Source of the DNA: Luidia sarsii
Taxonomy: Eukaryota; Echinodermata; Asteroidea; Paxillosida; Luidiidae
NCBI GenBank assembly: GCA_949987565.1
Contig: OX465113.1
Coordinates: 9,441,942 to 9,505,941, forward strand
Reading direction: 5' to 3'
Length of the DNA: 64,000 nt
Shown in pieces: positions 41,583-52,605 of this stretch. Positions within the stretch are counted from its first letter, which is position 1. Each line of letters opens with the position of its first letter. The translations under genes were made by a program, and so were the position numbers. The notes under the pieces are model-generated. The model searched no databases. It saw only the letters and a list, made by a program, of their open reading frames with translations, and was not told the origin of the DNA.

Positions 41583-41930
41583 TTTTGAGATTTTCTAATG
41601 ATGTGAAAGAGTATACCATTAGCTTTCAAATGATATCAAATTCATTTTTCCGTGTGAACTTTGTTGTAAATAGTACAAGGGGACTTCGCTCGTTCATTGG
41701 GTACCAGAAACAAGACAGCAGCACCAGTGTAACTCCTCACCACTCAAAAATGCAGGAACTTTACATTTTCATGAAAACAGTACACAAACACTGCCCCGAA
41801 ATCCTCGTTTTTTCAACATTTAGAGACGGATTTCGGAAAATCCTTTGGACATAATATCATCCAATACATTAACTTTCCGAAAATCAAACAAAAAATAACA
41901 AACATTTTTTTAATCGAATTGAGCAGATAC
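41583..41930. repeat. Dispersed repeat F, copy next to gap
   Basis: TTTTGAGATTTTCTAATGAT at 41583 and AACTTTCCGAAAATCAAAC near 41870 occur as reverse complements at 43670-43815. About 210 bp of extra sequence lies between them here. Class unknown. Confidence 0.7.
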
Positions 41931-41937
41931 TTTGACT

Positions 41938-42136
41938 TCAGGCTTAGGCTCGGGCTTAGGCTTCGTCTCCGTCTGACAAAACCTGAAAATCCAGGTTGTG
42001 GTTTGTTTCCGAATTGAAAGGTTTGTTGGCTTGATAGGTACAGAGTATTCACCAAGAAACTGGGGCCAAACGCTTGTGCCTGTGATATTATAACGAGTAG
42101 GATCAAATATGACAGAAGCCTAAGCCCAAGCCTAAA
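41938..42136. mobile_element. Family E element, copy 2 (compact)
   Basis: About 195 bp: AGGCTTAGGCTCGGGCTTAGG at left faces CCTAAGCCCAAGCCT at right. The interior is CCAGGTTGTGG, GGCTTGATAGGTACAGAGTA and CACCAAGAAACTGGGGCC. No ORF. Confidence 0.8.
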
Positions 42137-42620
42137 GTCGCGTTTCCACTGGACTAAAATTTAACCGAGACGATGGTTAAAATTTGTAATGGTCAAATTT
42201 GACCGTCGTTTCCACTTGGACTTTTGAGTCAGTCAAATTTAACCGAGACGATGGTTAAAGTAACCGAGCTGGCAATATAACGGCTCATGAAGGTCAAGTG
42301 TCAGCGGGATACACAATGTATGTGTGTACATTTTAGGCGCGCAACATGAAGCAGACGCTATGCACAGTGCATGTACGTGTTACGTCATAGGCCGGATGTG
42401 TTGTTTTACCGAGTCGCGTTTAACCGAGTGGTGCGTTTCCACTGGACTAATCAGCTCGGTTAAACTTACCCGGTCACTTTTACTGGGCAGAGGTTGGTTG
42501 GTAAAAGTAACCATTGGACTCGGTTAAAGTAACCGAGAGAAATTTGACTGGGCCGTTTCCACTGGACTTATTTTGGTCAAAGCAACCATCGTCTCGGTTA
42601 CTTTAACCATGGAGGAAGGA
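42130..42620. mobile_element. Family C element, copy 3 (inverted relative to 5082-5573)
   Basis: Begins CGCGTTTCCACTGGACTAAA and ends near TTTCCACTGGACTTATTTTG...CTCGGTTACTTTAACCAT, with many AACCGAG/CTCGGTT words between. No ORF. Confidence 0.78.
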
Positions 42621-42749
42621 ACCTCCATGCTTTAACCTTTTCGAAAACGGCCATGTGGTGGTCACCCTGGGCAGGAAAGATTATCCACGCCCCCCCCCCC
42701 TGCGTTCTCCGCATCACATTCAAGCACCGATAACAGTTGGACTCCAGCA

Positions 42750-43980
42750 GTTTCCCGACGACGGGCAGAGTACACACTGCCCGAAACGTTATGATTTGCC
42801 GGTGTCAGATGCAAAAGTGTCCGCCATACAATATATACTGTCCGCTTCGGACACTTTTGCATTATGCAATTGTGTCCGGGGCTATGCAAAACAGTATGTA
42901 GACGCACACACAGCGTGAATCCTGCAATGGCTTCCTCGCTTTGTTTCTTCTATTCTGTTGGTCGGGGCTGTTGAGTTTGAAAGGCTCACTCCCTTTAAGT
43001 TCAACTGATCTTTCGACATAAGCTTCAATCTGGTAGTACATGTATGTGTACTTCCGCCCCGTCAACAATAGAGGGCGTTTACTGCAAGGACCCTTTTGCA
43101 TTGTGGCGGACACAATTGCATATGTGACCCGCTGTGACGATCTCAGACGGGCCCCCGTGCTGAGTTGAGCCGTGACGTCACTGGCTCACCTCAGCACGTT
43201 ACAGCAACGTTCTCAGCTGCTCAATGTGCTCAGATGAGTCAGTGAACCAAGCACGTGAAGGGAGCCCTTCAATTGAACGTTGTTTATGATTTTCCGCGAA
43301 CGAACACAGTTTGCTTTTGATTGTATGAAGTCAATCGATACACCGTTATTACGGGGAACAACAGTAGCATTTCTTCCCCAATGTAAAACTCTAGGCCTAA
43401 AAGGGCTAGGCCTAGGTACTAGGCTCCGTAATGAGCGAGTTGGTAAATAACTACGGTCAACGAACGTGTCTGAAAGCGCTGCATTGCCAATGGCCGTATC
43501 GACTCAGCACGGCCTTCGAAATGTACAACTACCATGCGCACTGCGCATGACGTTTTTATATTATGGTAAGGGTCTCATCTGAGCATGGGACCAGGATCAG
43601 ACCGCTACACCGGCACAGCGACATGAGGAATATCCCACCAAAATACTTTTCGGATAAAAACGTCAAAGTTAAATTATCTCCTCAATTCGATTAAAAATCG
43701 TTTTTTTGATTTGTTTGTGTATTTTCGGAAAGTTAACGTATTGGAGGACATTTTGATATCATTTGAAAGTTAATAGTACACTTTTTTACATCATTAGAAA
43801 ATCTCAAAATCTCAAAAGTGGGGGTTATTTCTCATTATGATGTGCCGGGTCACATATGCACATGGGTCCGGGCGGACACAATTGCATTATGCAGCACCGT
43901 CCGCCGGACGATATTGCATAATGCAATAATGTCCGCCGGATAGTATTGCACAGCGGACATAATTGCATGCAACACCGGCT
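42750..43980. repeat. TTGCATTATGCAA / TGTCCGCC repeat cluster
   Basis: Palindromic TTGCATTATGCAATTGTGTCC near 42855 and several GGACA..ATTGCATAATGCAATA and TGTCCGCCGGA words at 43860-43965. Repeat F (43670-43815) lies between. No gene seen. Confidence 0.6.
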
Positions 43981-46690
43981 CTCTTCAGAGACAACACTCT
44001 GCATGGAGTCACCACAAATCAAAAGTGTTTAAAAAAAAAATCGGAAACCGAGAATAAAAGCAACACGGACACATCGTTACTCCTTTTCAACAGACGTTTT
44101 TATACACATTTCTTCACTAAAATATTAGTTTATTGAAATGAATATTAATGTGGACGTTATAATTCTATTTCACAATAAATTTCTATTAACAGGTTGGTTT
44201 ATTCATTAATTTATAATTATTTGGTTGTTTTTTACATAAATAACTGTCGATATTTTTTTTATTTGTACAGACTACACATTTTTTGTTCAGAAGGAATACG
44301 ATAAGAAGATATACATGTATATAAGGAGATATTGGCTGTTACAGTGGATGGAAGGTTTGGGAAGTGGGCGGGGCATAGAGGGGAAAAACGGGGGGTCTGG
44401 ATTCTGTCCCCTGCCTCGCATAAAACATCGTCCACTATTTGCGTACCGAAGCCACACGCGCCTTTTCCGTGTCGAAAATGCAACCGCACTCGTAGCCTTG
44501 ACCAAGGCGTTGGTCGCCGACTTAGAAATCAACATCCGGCCTTTAGAAATACATGTGGAACAATTCATGGCGCTTTGCGCAACACCGTTGGAAAATGCAG
44601 CCCAAGTGATGATCCGTTCATAATAATTATGAGCGGATAATGGTTCACAGCGTGCGCAAGATAGTATACGAACGCTGTGCATGCACCATACCCCACCCGT
44701 AATTGGCGTGCGTATTATGTCGTGTGCGCGTCTCGTCCTGGGTCCTGCTACTCGAGGGCGGCCAGGACAGCTGCGTACAGGCTCGTACACATGTACGAAC
44801 ACAGACTGCTGCGTGTGGTATGGCAGCGGTGCGGTCTGCGAGCCGTGTACAGCTTGCACCCGGCGTGGTATAGTGCCGTTGTGCCGTGGTTTGCGTGAGT
44901 TTGGCCCCGGATCTCTGCCCGGAGCCGTACTGTACCGGAGAGACCGCCTTGGACAAGGCTACCGCGCTCGGTGAAAACGCCAAATTTTTATCCTGCAAAT
45001 TTTTCCTTTTTTTTCCTTTTTTGGGTCAACAGTCCGCCTTTCTCCGTTCAGAGACAAGAGACTTCATCCAAAGCTCATCCTCGATATTTTCAATTCCACA
45101 CAACAATAAGACGCAGCATTTTGTTTTCTTCTTCTCGGTTTCTTCTTCTCGCGGTCGGCGAATCCTTCCCTCTTCTGTAAATCCCCCAAATAAGTCATCA
45201 CGTCACAATTGGCAATTTACAGGCAACGCGTTTTCGGGTGACTCGGATGGAGGAGGAGTGGAGGGGAGACTAGTCGAAGCACAGTTTTATACCTTCCCTT
45301 ATAGTACAGCCTTAAAGCACGTGTTAACCACTTTGTCACGGGATCTCCGAAGTCGGAGGGCCGGTGGTATTGCTGTGCGCCGGGCCCTCCGAATCCGGGC
45401 ACCACAATTACCCGATTTGTTTTTGTTGTTGTTGTTGTTGTTTTTCAAAGCCTCGTTTTGTCCCACCACAAAACAATACGTAGCACGGCAAAAGCCGCAC
45501 ATGCGCACGAGGTTTGGCTTGTACACACACACCCATTGTTTGAATCCTTGTGGAGACATGGCTTTGTTCTCGTGCACTAACACAACCGAGTGAGAAACGA
45601 TTTTTCAAAATGCTCCCGTTTCAACCACATTCACTTTCCTGGGTAGAAATTTGGACCGTTTATGTCCCTTATACAATTATAACACTTCGTATACCCATCA
45701 CAAACTTCCCGGTTTTGAGTTATTTCCCAAAACCAGTTTCGTGAAAACCTTGTGGAGACCTATACACCTTTACAATTTCACGGTGGAGACCTATTCAACC
45801 TGTTGGACTAGGACTAGATTCGCGCCCACATAGTTTACTCTTATTGAATTACGTCCAAGTATTTATTGTTCCGTAGTGTTCAGTCAGTTCTGAAAGTACC
45901 ACTGTCATCATTGTCGCCATCATTCAGCTGCGGAGCAGACGACTACAAACTTTATCCAACTGCTACGGTCTTTGGCCAGAGAAGCATTTCGTTTTGTCTG
46001 GTAGCAGCATGAACATAGTGCAAGTACAGTGTGCGAGCCCGTCCCGGTAAGCCTAGCACATTATTGAGTACCAGAAAGCCAGTATGACGATCGTAGACAC
46101 TGAAAAGCATCCCGTGCAAAGTGGTTAATGTCGACCTTATCTGAAGAAAAGAAATACGCACTATGCTTCCCCTATCTCTTGCGAACAAACGTTGACTACA
46201 TCCAAATTTGCTATAGTGAGATTTACCTCATGCGTCTCCACAAAAACAACAACAAACTGTCAAGATATGTGTTTGTCCTTATGATATCCCAACGAAGATG
46301 ACTGATCTACATTGTCGAGTGTATAGGGCCGCTTACGAAATGAAGGCTTAGGCTCGGGCTGAGGCTTTGGTCATATTTATCTTACTCGTTATGATATCAC
46401 AGGCATCTAACAACAAGCGTTTGCCCCAGTTTCTTGGTGAATGCTTTGTACCCATCAAGCCAAAATTCAGAAACTGAGTATCTGTTGTTCTGAAAAGAAC
46501 CGGAGGAACTCGACGTTTCGAACAGTATACTCTGTTCGTCTTCGGGAGACTGCATATTTCTCTTACACGTTATAACGCCACAGTCATCTAGACAACAGGC
46601 GTTTGGTCCCAGTTTCTTGGCGGGTACTCTGTACTTATCAAGTCAACAAACCTCAAATTTCGGAAGCAAACCACGACCTGGATTTTCAGG
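43981..46690. other. Intergenic, no supported gene
   Basis: Ordinary sequence. 45310-45410 repeats 17140-17230 (GGAGGGCCGGTGGTATTGCT, CGCCGGGCCCTCCGAATCCG). 46330-46460 carries a family E relic in inverted order. A foldback-family hairpin (CTCGACGTTTCGAACAGTAT) is at about 46490-46550. The longest open frame (44886-45593) crosses the dispersed repeat and has no recognisable domain. Confidence 0.5.
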
Positions 46691-46719
46691 GTTTTCGTCA
46701 GACTCGGAGACGAAGCCCT

Positions 46720-47345
46720 AGCCCGAGCCCGAGCCGCCCGAGCCTGAGATTGAGCCTGAGCCTGAGCCCGTGCCCGAGCCCGAGCCCGAGCCTGAGCCTG
46801 AGCCCGTGCCCGAGCCTGAGCCCGTGCCCGAGCCTGAGCCCGTGCCCGAGCCCGAGCCCGAGCCGCCCGAGCCTGAGATTGAGCCTGAGCCCGTGCCCGA
46901 GCCCGAGCCCGAGCCCGAGACCGTGACGGAGCCCGAGCCGCCCGAGCCTGAGCCCGTGCCCGAGCCTGAGCCCTAGCCCGAGCCGCCCGAGCCTGAGATT
47001 GAGCCTGAGCCTGAGCCCGTGCCCGAGCCCGTGCCCGAGCCTGAGCCCGTGCCCGAGCCTGAGCCCGTGCCCGAGCCCGAGCCCGTGCCCGAGCCTGAGC
47101 CCGTGCCCGAGCCCGTGCCCGAGTCCGTGCCCGAGCCTGAGCCCGTGCCCGAGCCTGAGCCCGTGCCCGAGCCCGAGCCCGAGCCTGAGCCCGTGCCCGA
47201 GCCTGAGCCCGTGCCCGAGCCTGAGTCCGAGCCCGAGCCCGAGCCCGAGCCGCCCGAGCCTGAGATTGAGCCTGAGCCTGAGCCCGTGCCCGAGCCCGAG
47301 CCCGAGCCTGAGCCCGTGCCCGAGCCTGAGCCCGTGCCCGAGCCT

Positions 47346-47389
<44 letters not shown>

Positions 47390-47750
47390 CGAGCCTGAGA
47401 TTGAGCCTGAGCCCGAGCCCGAGCCCGAGCCCGAGCCTGAGCCCGTGCCCGAGCCTGAGCCCGTGCCCGAGCCTGAGCCCGTGCCCGAGCCTGAGCCCGT
47501 GCCCGAGCCTGAGCCCGTGCCCGAGTCTGAGCCCGTGCCCGAGCCTGAGCCCGTGCCCGAGCCGCCCGAGCCTGAGATTGAGCCTGAGCCTGAGCCCGTG
47601 CCCGAGCCCGAGCCCGAGCCTGAGCCCGTGCCCGAGCCTGAGCCTGAGCCCGTGCCCGAGCCTGAGCCCGTGCCCGAGCCCGTGCCCGAGCCTGAGCCCG
47701 TGCCCGAGCTAGCCCGAGCCTGTGCCCGAGCCTCAGCCCGAGCCGTGGAT
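46720..47750 (+). repeat. GAGCCN hexamer satellite (about 1 kb)
   Basis: GAGCCC/GAGCCT/GTGCCC units in irregular blocks punctuated by GCCGCCCGAGCCTGAGATTG. It starts directly at a family E terminus (GAGACGAAGCCCTAGCCCGA), whose own end is CCTAAGCCCGAGCCTAAG. Two forward frames are open (Pro-Glu-rich and Ser-Leu-Pro-rich), but there is no gene structure. Confidence 0.93.
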
Positions 47751-48832
47751 TCGTGAAAGGGCCTATCTTAGGCGTCCCAACCTCGGCAGCGGCTGTAACT
47801 AGACTATAAAAAAGAAGACAGGAAGCGCTCAGGATAGACTGCGTGACGGAGCCAATCCCGAATTCTACGCAGAGCGCGGGCTACGCGCCAAAGCACCTCA
47901 TCTGATCTGACGCACCATTCTGCAGACTTACCAATGACTTATATACAGAGTGGAAGGTGGCTACAGAACAGCCCAACGCCGCAAACTGTATACACGCGTT
48001 TAAAAAAACCAAAAAACAGTTTCTGTCCTTACAATTTGGAACTTCTTTTTACGAAAATGGAAATGACACGATTGAGTTCAGACAGATTTTTTACAAACAT
48101 CTCGGTCCCTCAGCTTGAACAGTTCCGAAAACAAAGGACTCGACAAAGCACACAGCGCCCTCAACATAAATTAATAACAATAATAATAATAATAATAATG
48201 ATAATAAAGTAGAAATGAAATAAATATAGATGAGTTGTAACAGTCACTACAAAGTCTTTTTTTAAACACTGTGTATTTTGGGCACTACAGTTATCTAAAG
48301 TGGATACATGTTTAGCATAGGACAGAACTCTTTATGCTGGTAATAAATAGTTTAGATACTGACATGCTTTGTACAGTGCGTGTATGTAGCTATGAAAATA
48401 CGACTGTACATTGGAAACATGGCCAGAAATCGGACGAACGATGAACGGCTTTCATTTGGAGGAAAACTAACCAAGTATACGACAATTACTCTCGGATTTT
48501 GTACAGCATGACGGAGCACTGACCATCATCGATGCACTTGTACCAAGATCCTACCTGGAATTTCATCTGATTTTGTGTAACCTACATGTTCAATGTTGTA
48601 ACACAGACCCCCAAACTACAGATTACTACAACCATGGAGGCATGCTACAACCAAGCTTGGCATTATATTCCTTTTAAGTTACCCGGCAACTAAAAATGAG
48701 ATCGTTATTCCAACGGACAGAACATCATTAATGATTATTTCCTCGGCTGGCGTTTGTCGTGAACACTGAGGTAGAGCAAATAATTGGATTCGAAATACGA
48801 CTGGCAATCGCTGCAGCGAAGCTATACACCGC

Positions 48833-49376
48833 GGTGTCGCACCAAAAAGTGTCCCCTGCCAAACAGTGTCCGCTAAATAGCACATTGGGATCTGATTGGC
48901 TATGCGGTCGCTGACGTCACATAATTATGCAAGCTTGCCATTATTCATAGTGTCCGCGCTAAGCGCGCGTTGAAAGTTTGTCATCAAATGTCCGTCAAAG
49001 ACCACATTATGGCCAATGTCGACAATCATCCATGTTAAATTTACGGATGATGTTATTCAGTTCCTATCGGAGGAAGGTTATCCAGATGATTATGAGTGTC
49101 AACAGGCAGCGAAGTGTTCGACGATTTTCGAAAAACTTCGGACTAGAAATGCATGACATGAAAGCCATTTTATCTAAAAACGAATAGTTACGGATTAAGT
49201 TGGAGATCATGCATCATCTATTCAATTTTCTCTTTTGAGCAACAGCTATGGCTATGGCTACAGCAATGGCTATGATATACGAGGACTAGGCTATATTCAC
49301 GAGGGCGGTGCACCACGCATGCGCCTAGGCTGCGGTCGGACACTATTTGGTAGGGGACACTATTTGGCGTGACACC
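48833..49376. mobile_element. TIR element with transposon-protein-like remnant
   Basis: About 40-bp inverted termini, GGTGTCGCACCAAAAAGTGT at left and ACACTATTTGGCGTGACACC at right, each with a second GTGTCC-type repeat. One interior frame (about 49035-49155) reads FTDDVIQFLSEEGYPDDYEC then a stop, perhaps a remnant of an element-encoded protein. The superfamily is not assigned. Confidence 0.7.
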
Positions 49377-51281
49377 GACACCGATTCAGCCCAAACCCGG
49401 GGCTTCTCTTCTCCACCTTCCCTGTTTTTCGTCCAAATCTTCCCAGCAAAAGTTTGGACCCTAATAAAACAGCCGTGGATTGTCTGTACAGTTAATAGTT
49501 TCAATCTGAATATACACAAGAGAGTTGTACCGCTTGTTACATACAGCTTAGGGTTCTAAAAAAATAGCGATGGAGATTTGAGTAAAAAACAGAAGACGAA
49601 GAAGCCTTTTGAGGAAGTTTTAAGAAGCAAAATTAGAAAATGGGATTTTTTTTGTTTGTTCAACAGAAACAGGTCAGCACACAGCCGCCCTAGAAACCGA
49701 AGTTTCTTCTGCTCAGAAATGGCTAGCATTTCTTCAGGTTGCTTTCTCGACAAATTTGCGTGGGAAAAAAAATATAGATTAACAAATTCTTCATCATCAT
49801 AAATATTCATCCATCCGTGTGCTTCTGTATTAACAGGCTGGAGTCTGATCCTTTACACAAGGAAGATTAAGTTATATTATTACATGTAAAAAATAAAATA
49901 AAATGCAGCGCTATGAACGGCAGCATAACGCTGCAACTGCCAGCAGTCTACTAAAAAAAAGAACGGCAGGGAACCAGCCAAAGCATGTAGGAATCAAAGC
50001 ATTTGGCTGGTAGACCGTTACGTCGGAGCTTAACCATTTTAATTTTAATTTTTCAAGTTAATTTCTAAAGTTCAAGTTCATTTTTCAAGTTAATTTCTCA
50101 AGTTCAAGTTCATTTTTCAAGTTCATTTTTCAAGTTCATTTTTCAAGTTCATTTTTCAAGTTCAAGTTCATCTTAAAGGCTCGTCTTCCATTTCCCGGAT
50201 AAGGAGTCCTTTGCTTCTTTTAAAAAATATATGGCATATATTTCGATAACGATGAGGAATTATTCAGCAAAAAACTGCATCTTCAGTCTTGATGCGATAA
50301 AAATGCGAATTTCTCGGCTACTATTACGCTACAAAATGGAGTTAAAAGGTTCTTAGTATGTAGTATGTAAATGTTTCTCAATCCTTCACTTCCTCTGAAT
50401 CCCCAAAAACCAAATCCACGATTTTTTGGTTGAGGATTTTGACGTGACAGGACTAACCAGAAATGCCATCCAGGCAGCTGATTATTCCGATAAAGCGACA
50501 ACCGTCTTGGTTTGAAGAAAAACAAAAAAATATCTCAAGGTTATTTCTCTTTTAGATACAGAGTAGGACAGCAGCTATTATTCTAGGGGAAATAAATACA
50601 TCTTAAAATACAAAAATACGAGACGCTCCAGCGAGTATGGTGGCCTACATTTTATGAACCGTGGGACTCACGGAGGCTTATTCTGAATAAAAAAAACACA
50701 TTTCCTGTGGCGCGCTGAGCGCACACGACACCTTACCGAGTTCCTGGACGTCATCGATCTAAAGCGATTTGTTACGGCTGTAGTCTTGTCTCGACTCTTG
50801 GCTGATTTCAACTCCAGACAACAAACAAAAACGGGAAGGGGCATTCTTCAATCAATGAAGAGTCCCTTTTCAATTGTATGGGAAAAATTGTTAAGAACAT
50901 CTTTAAAAAAAAAAGAAAATTCCAGTCAAAGTTTTCTTTGCCAATTATGTTTCAAAATTGCTCCAAAGTTAATTTTTGCTTTATATATATATATTTTTTT
51001 TAAACTGTGGGTATGTTGATTGGTAGGTTATGGGCCTGTACAGTGTTTATCTGATGGTTGCTTTGACTATAAAAAAAAGACATCCTAGCCCACAGGATTG
51101 GCATCGCATGAACCTTGGATTTAATCTTCCTCAGAGGAGCTTCAAATACGTAGCTCAAGAAGCTGTCTTTGGACGAATGAATGACAACAAGTGGATATCT
51201 TAACCACTTCGTGCCGGGAAAAAAGCCTCACAGATGTCTGATTGTGCCAGGTCTGACTCACTTGCGTACATTTGACAGGCA

Positions 51282-51287
51282 TTTATT
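51282..51287 (-). promoter_or_regulatory. Candidate polyadenylation signal for the RhoGAP gene
   Basis: TTTATT on the + strand is AATAAA on the minus strand, about 790 nt past the minus-strand stop. No clear downstream GU-rich element; low support. Confidence 0.25.
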
Positions 51288-52004
51288 GTTCCCGATTGTT
51301 TTAGCGAGTTTTGAAAATTCTGAGTTTCGGGGAAAAAAAACCAAAACAAGAGGTGGCGGTCATGGGCTCCCCAAGGTTTCCCAGAGCAAAGTGGTTATGT
51401 AATTGTTGTGCTCCTTGGGCCTTCTAAAACCAACAGGGTTCATCCATTGCTTCAGTCGCAGCGCTTCTACCACAAGGGCAGCGCACATTCACATCTGCGC
51501 ATCCAGTGGTTGTATCTCATTAAAAACGTCGTCGCAGCTTACGAGCGATCGCAAGACGGCGGGAGATGCACTGAAGCGCACGAGCCATGTCAACACTCAC
51601 GATGGGTCGTCCATCGCTATTAGTTGAGTCACGACGAATGGCGAGAGCATTTGACCAGGCTACTCTAGCCTGTACTCGAGGTGGAAAGGTCACCCAGTTC
51701 TCATTACTACATCTGATACGTACGGCTACAATTGGTCCGGAAGGGCTTTCCGAAAGCCAGACCCGAGTTTTCAAACACGGCTCATAACAGCTGTACCTCT
51801 GCTCCAATTGGCAGGCAGATACACAGGGTCAGCTCCATCTGCTTCTCAGAGAATCTGTGCGCTCCGCATAACTGCAGTCCGTCCAAGAGAGTGTTTGCGC
51901 ACTGTGCAAGGTCTGCTCATACCGGGCTCTTCACAGAGCCACACAGTTACTGACACTGCTTGGAAATCTTGAGGCAAGCCACACAGTCCAATAAATAAAC
52001 TACC

Positions 52005-52055
52005 TCTCTCTCTCTATCTCTCTCTCTCTCTCTCAAGTGTGTGTGTGTGTGTTGC
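52005..52055. repeat. CTCT and GTGT microsatellites in the RhoGAP 3' UTR
   Basis: (CT)n followed by (GT)n on the + strand, immediately downstream (minus strand) of the stop codon. Confidence 0.85.
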
Positions 52056-52078
52056 CAGTGATGGGAAGGAGCAGTGTC

Positions 52079-52605
52079 TCAGACAAACTGCGGCTGTCGG
52101 AGCTTGGCGGATCGCGGCTCTCTCTTGACGGGCGTGGACGGCCCGCCGTGCTCAGCCGCGCCCGACTGGCCCTGGCCAGAGGTCGTAGATGCTGCTGCTG
52201 AAGCTGCTGCCGCCGCCGCCGCTGCCCCGGCGGCCTTGATGACCTCCGCCCCGTCCGTCATCAGCACCTGCCGCTGGGGCGAGTTGCGCGAGAAGGCGCT
52301 GGGGACATAGCCGTCCGGCGAAGGTGAAGCCGACGCCTCACTGCCGCCCGCCGCCGCCTGGGGAGAGACGAGGGCCGGTGACGAGGACAAGTTCTGGCCG
52401 GCGGCAGCCGCGGCGGCAGCATCCGGCGACTGGCCCGGGGCATCCGGCAGGCTGCTCTTCTTGTGGTACTCGCTGGCCACGGCCAGCAGCGTCTGCTTGA
52501 TGGGCTGCGGGCTGGAGTCGGGCGGACGCTGCTTCCGGGAGGAGCGCCGGGGCACCACGGGCGAGACGTCCGGGTCCGAGTCAAACTGTTCCTCGCTGGC
52601 CTCCT
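52079..52605 (-). CDS. ARHGAP29: RhoGAP gene exon 10, C-terminal tail (residues 490-664)
   Basis: Minus acceptor TTCCTAG, phase 1 entry, stop TGA at 52079-52081. Encodes EEASEEQFDSDPDVSP, SSRKQRPPDSSPQPIKQTLL, long Ala-rich stretches and the end KREPRSAKLRQPQFV. The final PQFV is a class II-like PDZ ligand. In vertebrate PARG1/ARHGAP29 this tail binds PDZ4 of PTPN13 (PTPL1). Confidence 0.93.

Larger units (their letters stand above)
47757..52004. other. Intergenic to RhoGAP 3' flank, no gene seen
   Basis: Includes an AAT microsatellite (48175-48205), a TIR element (48833-49376) and TTCAAGTT/CATTTTTCAAG repeats (50045-50175). From about 51.2 kb the sequence may be 3' UTR of the minus-strand RhoGAP gene. 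No exon with splice borders and family similarity was found. Confidence 0.5.

Noticed and set aside
44886..45593. 235-codon frame as a candidate gene
   Set aside because: It runs through a dispersed repeat (45310-45410, also at 17140-17230) and a T-rich microsatellite and shows no domain.
46999..47756. 245-codon Pro-Glu-rich frame as a possible protein gene
   Set aside because: Two frames are equally open, units are irregular, there are no splice or flanking coding signals, and the array continues a transposon end.
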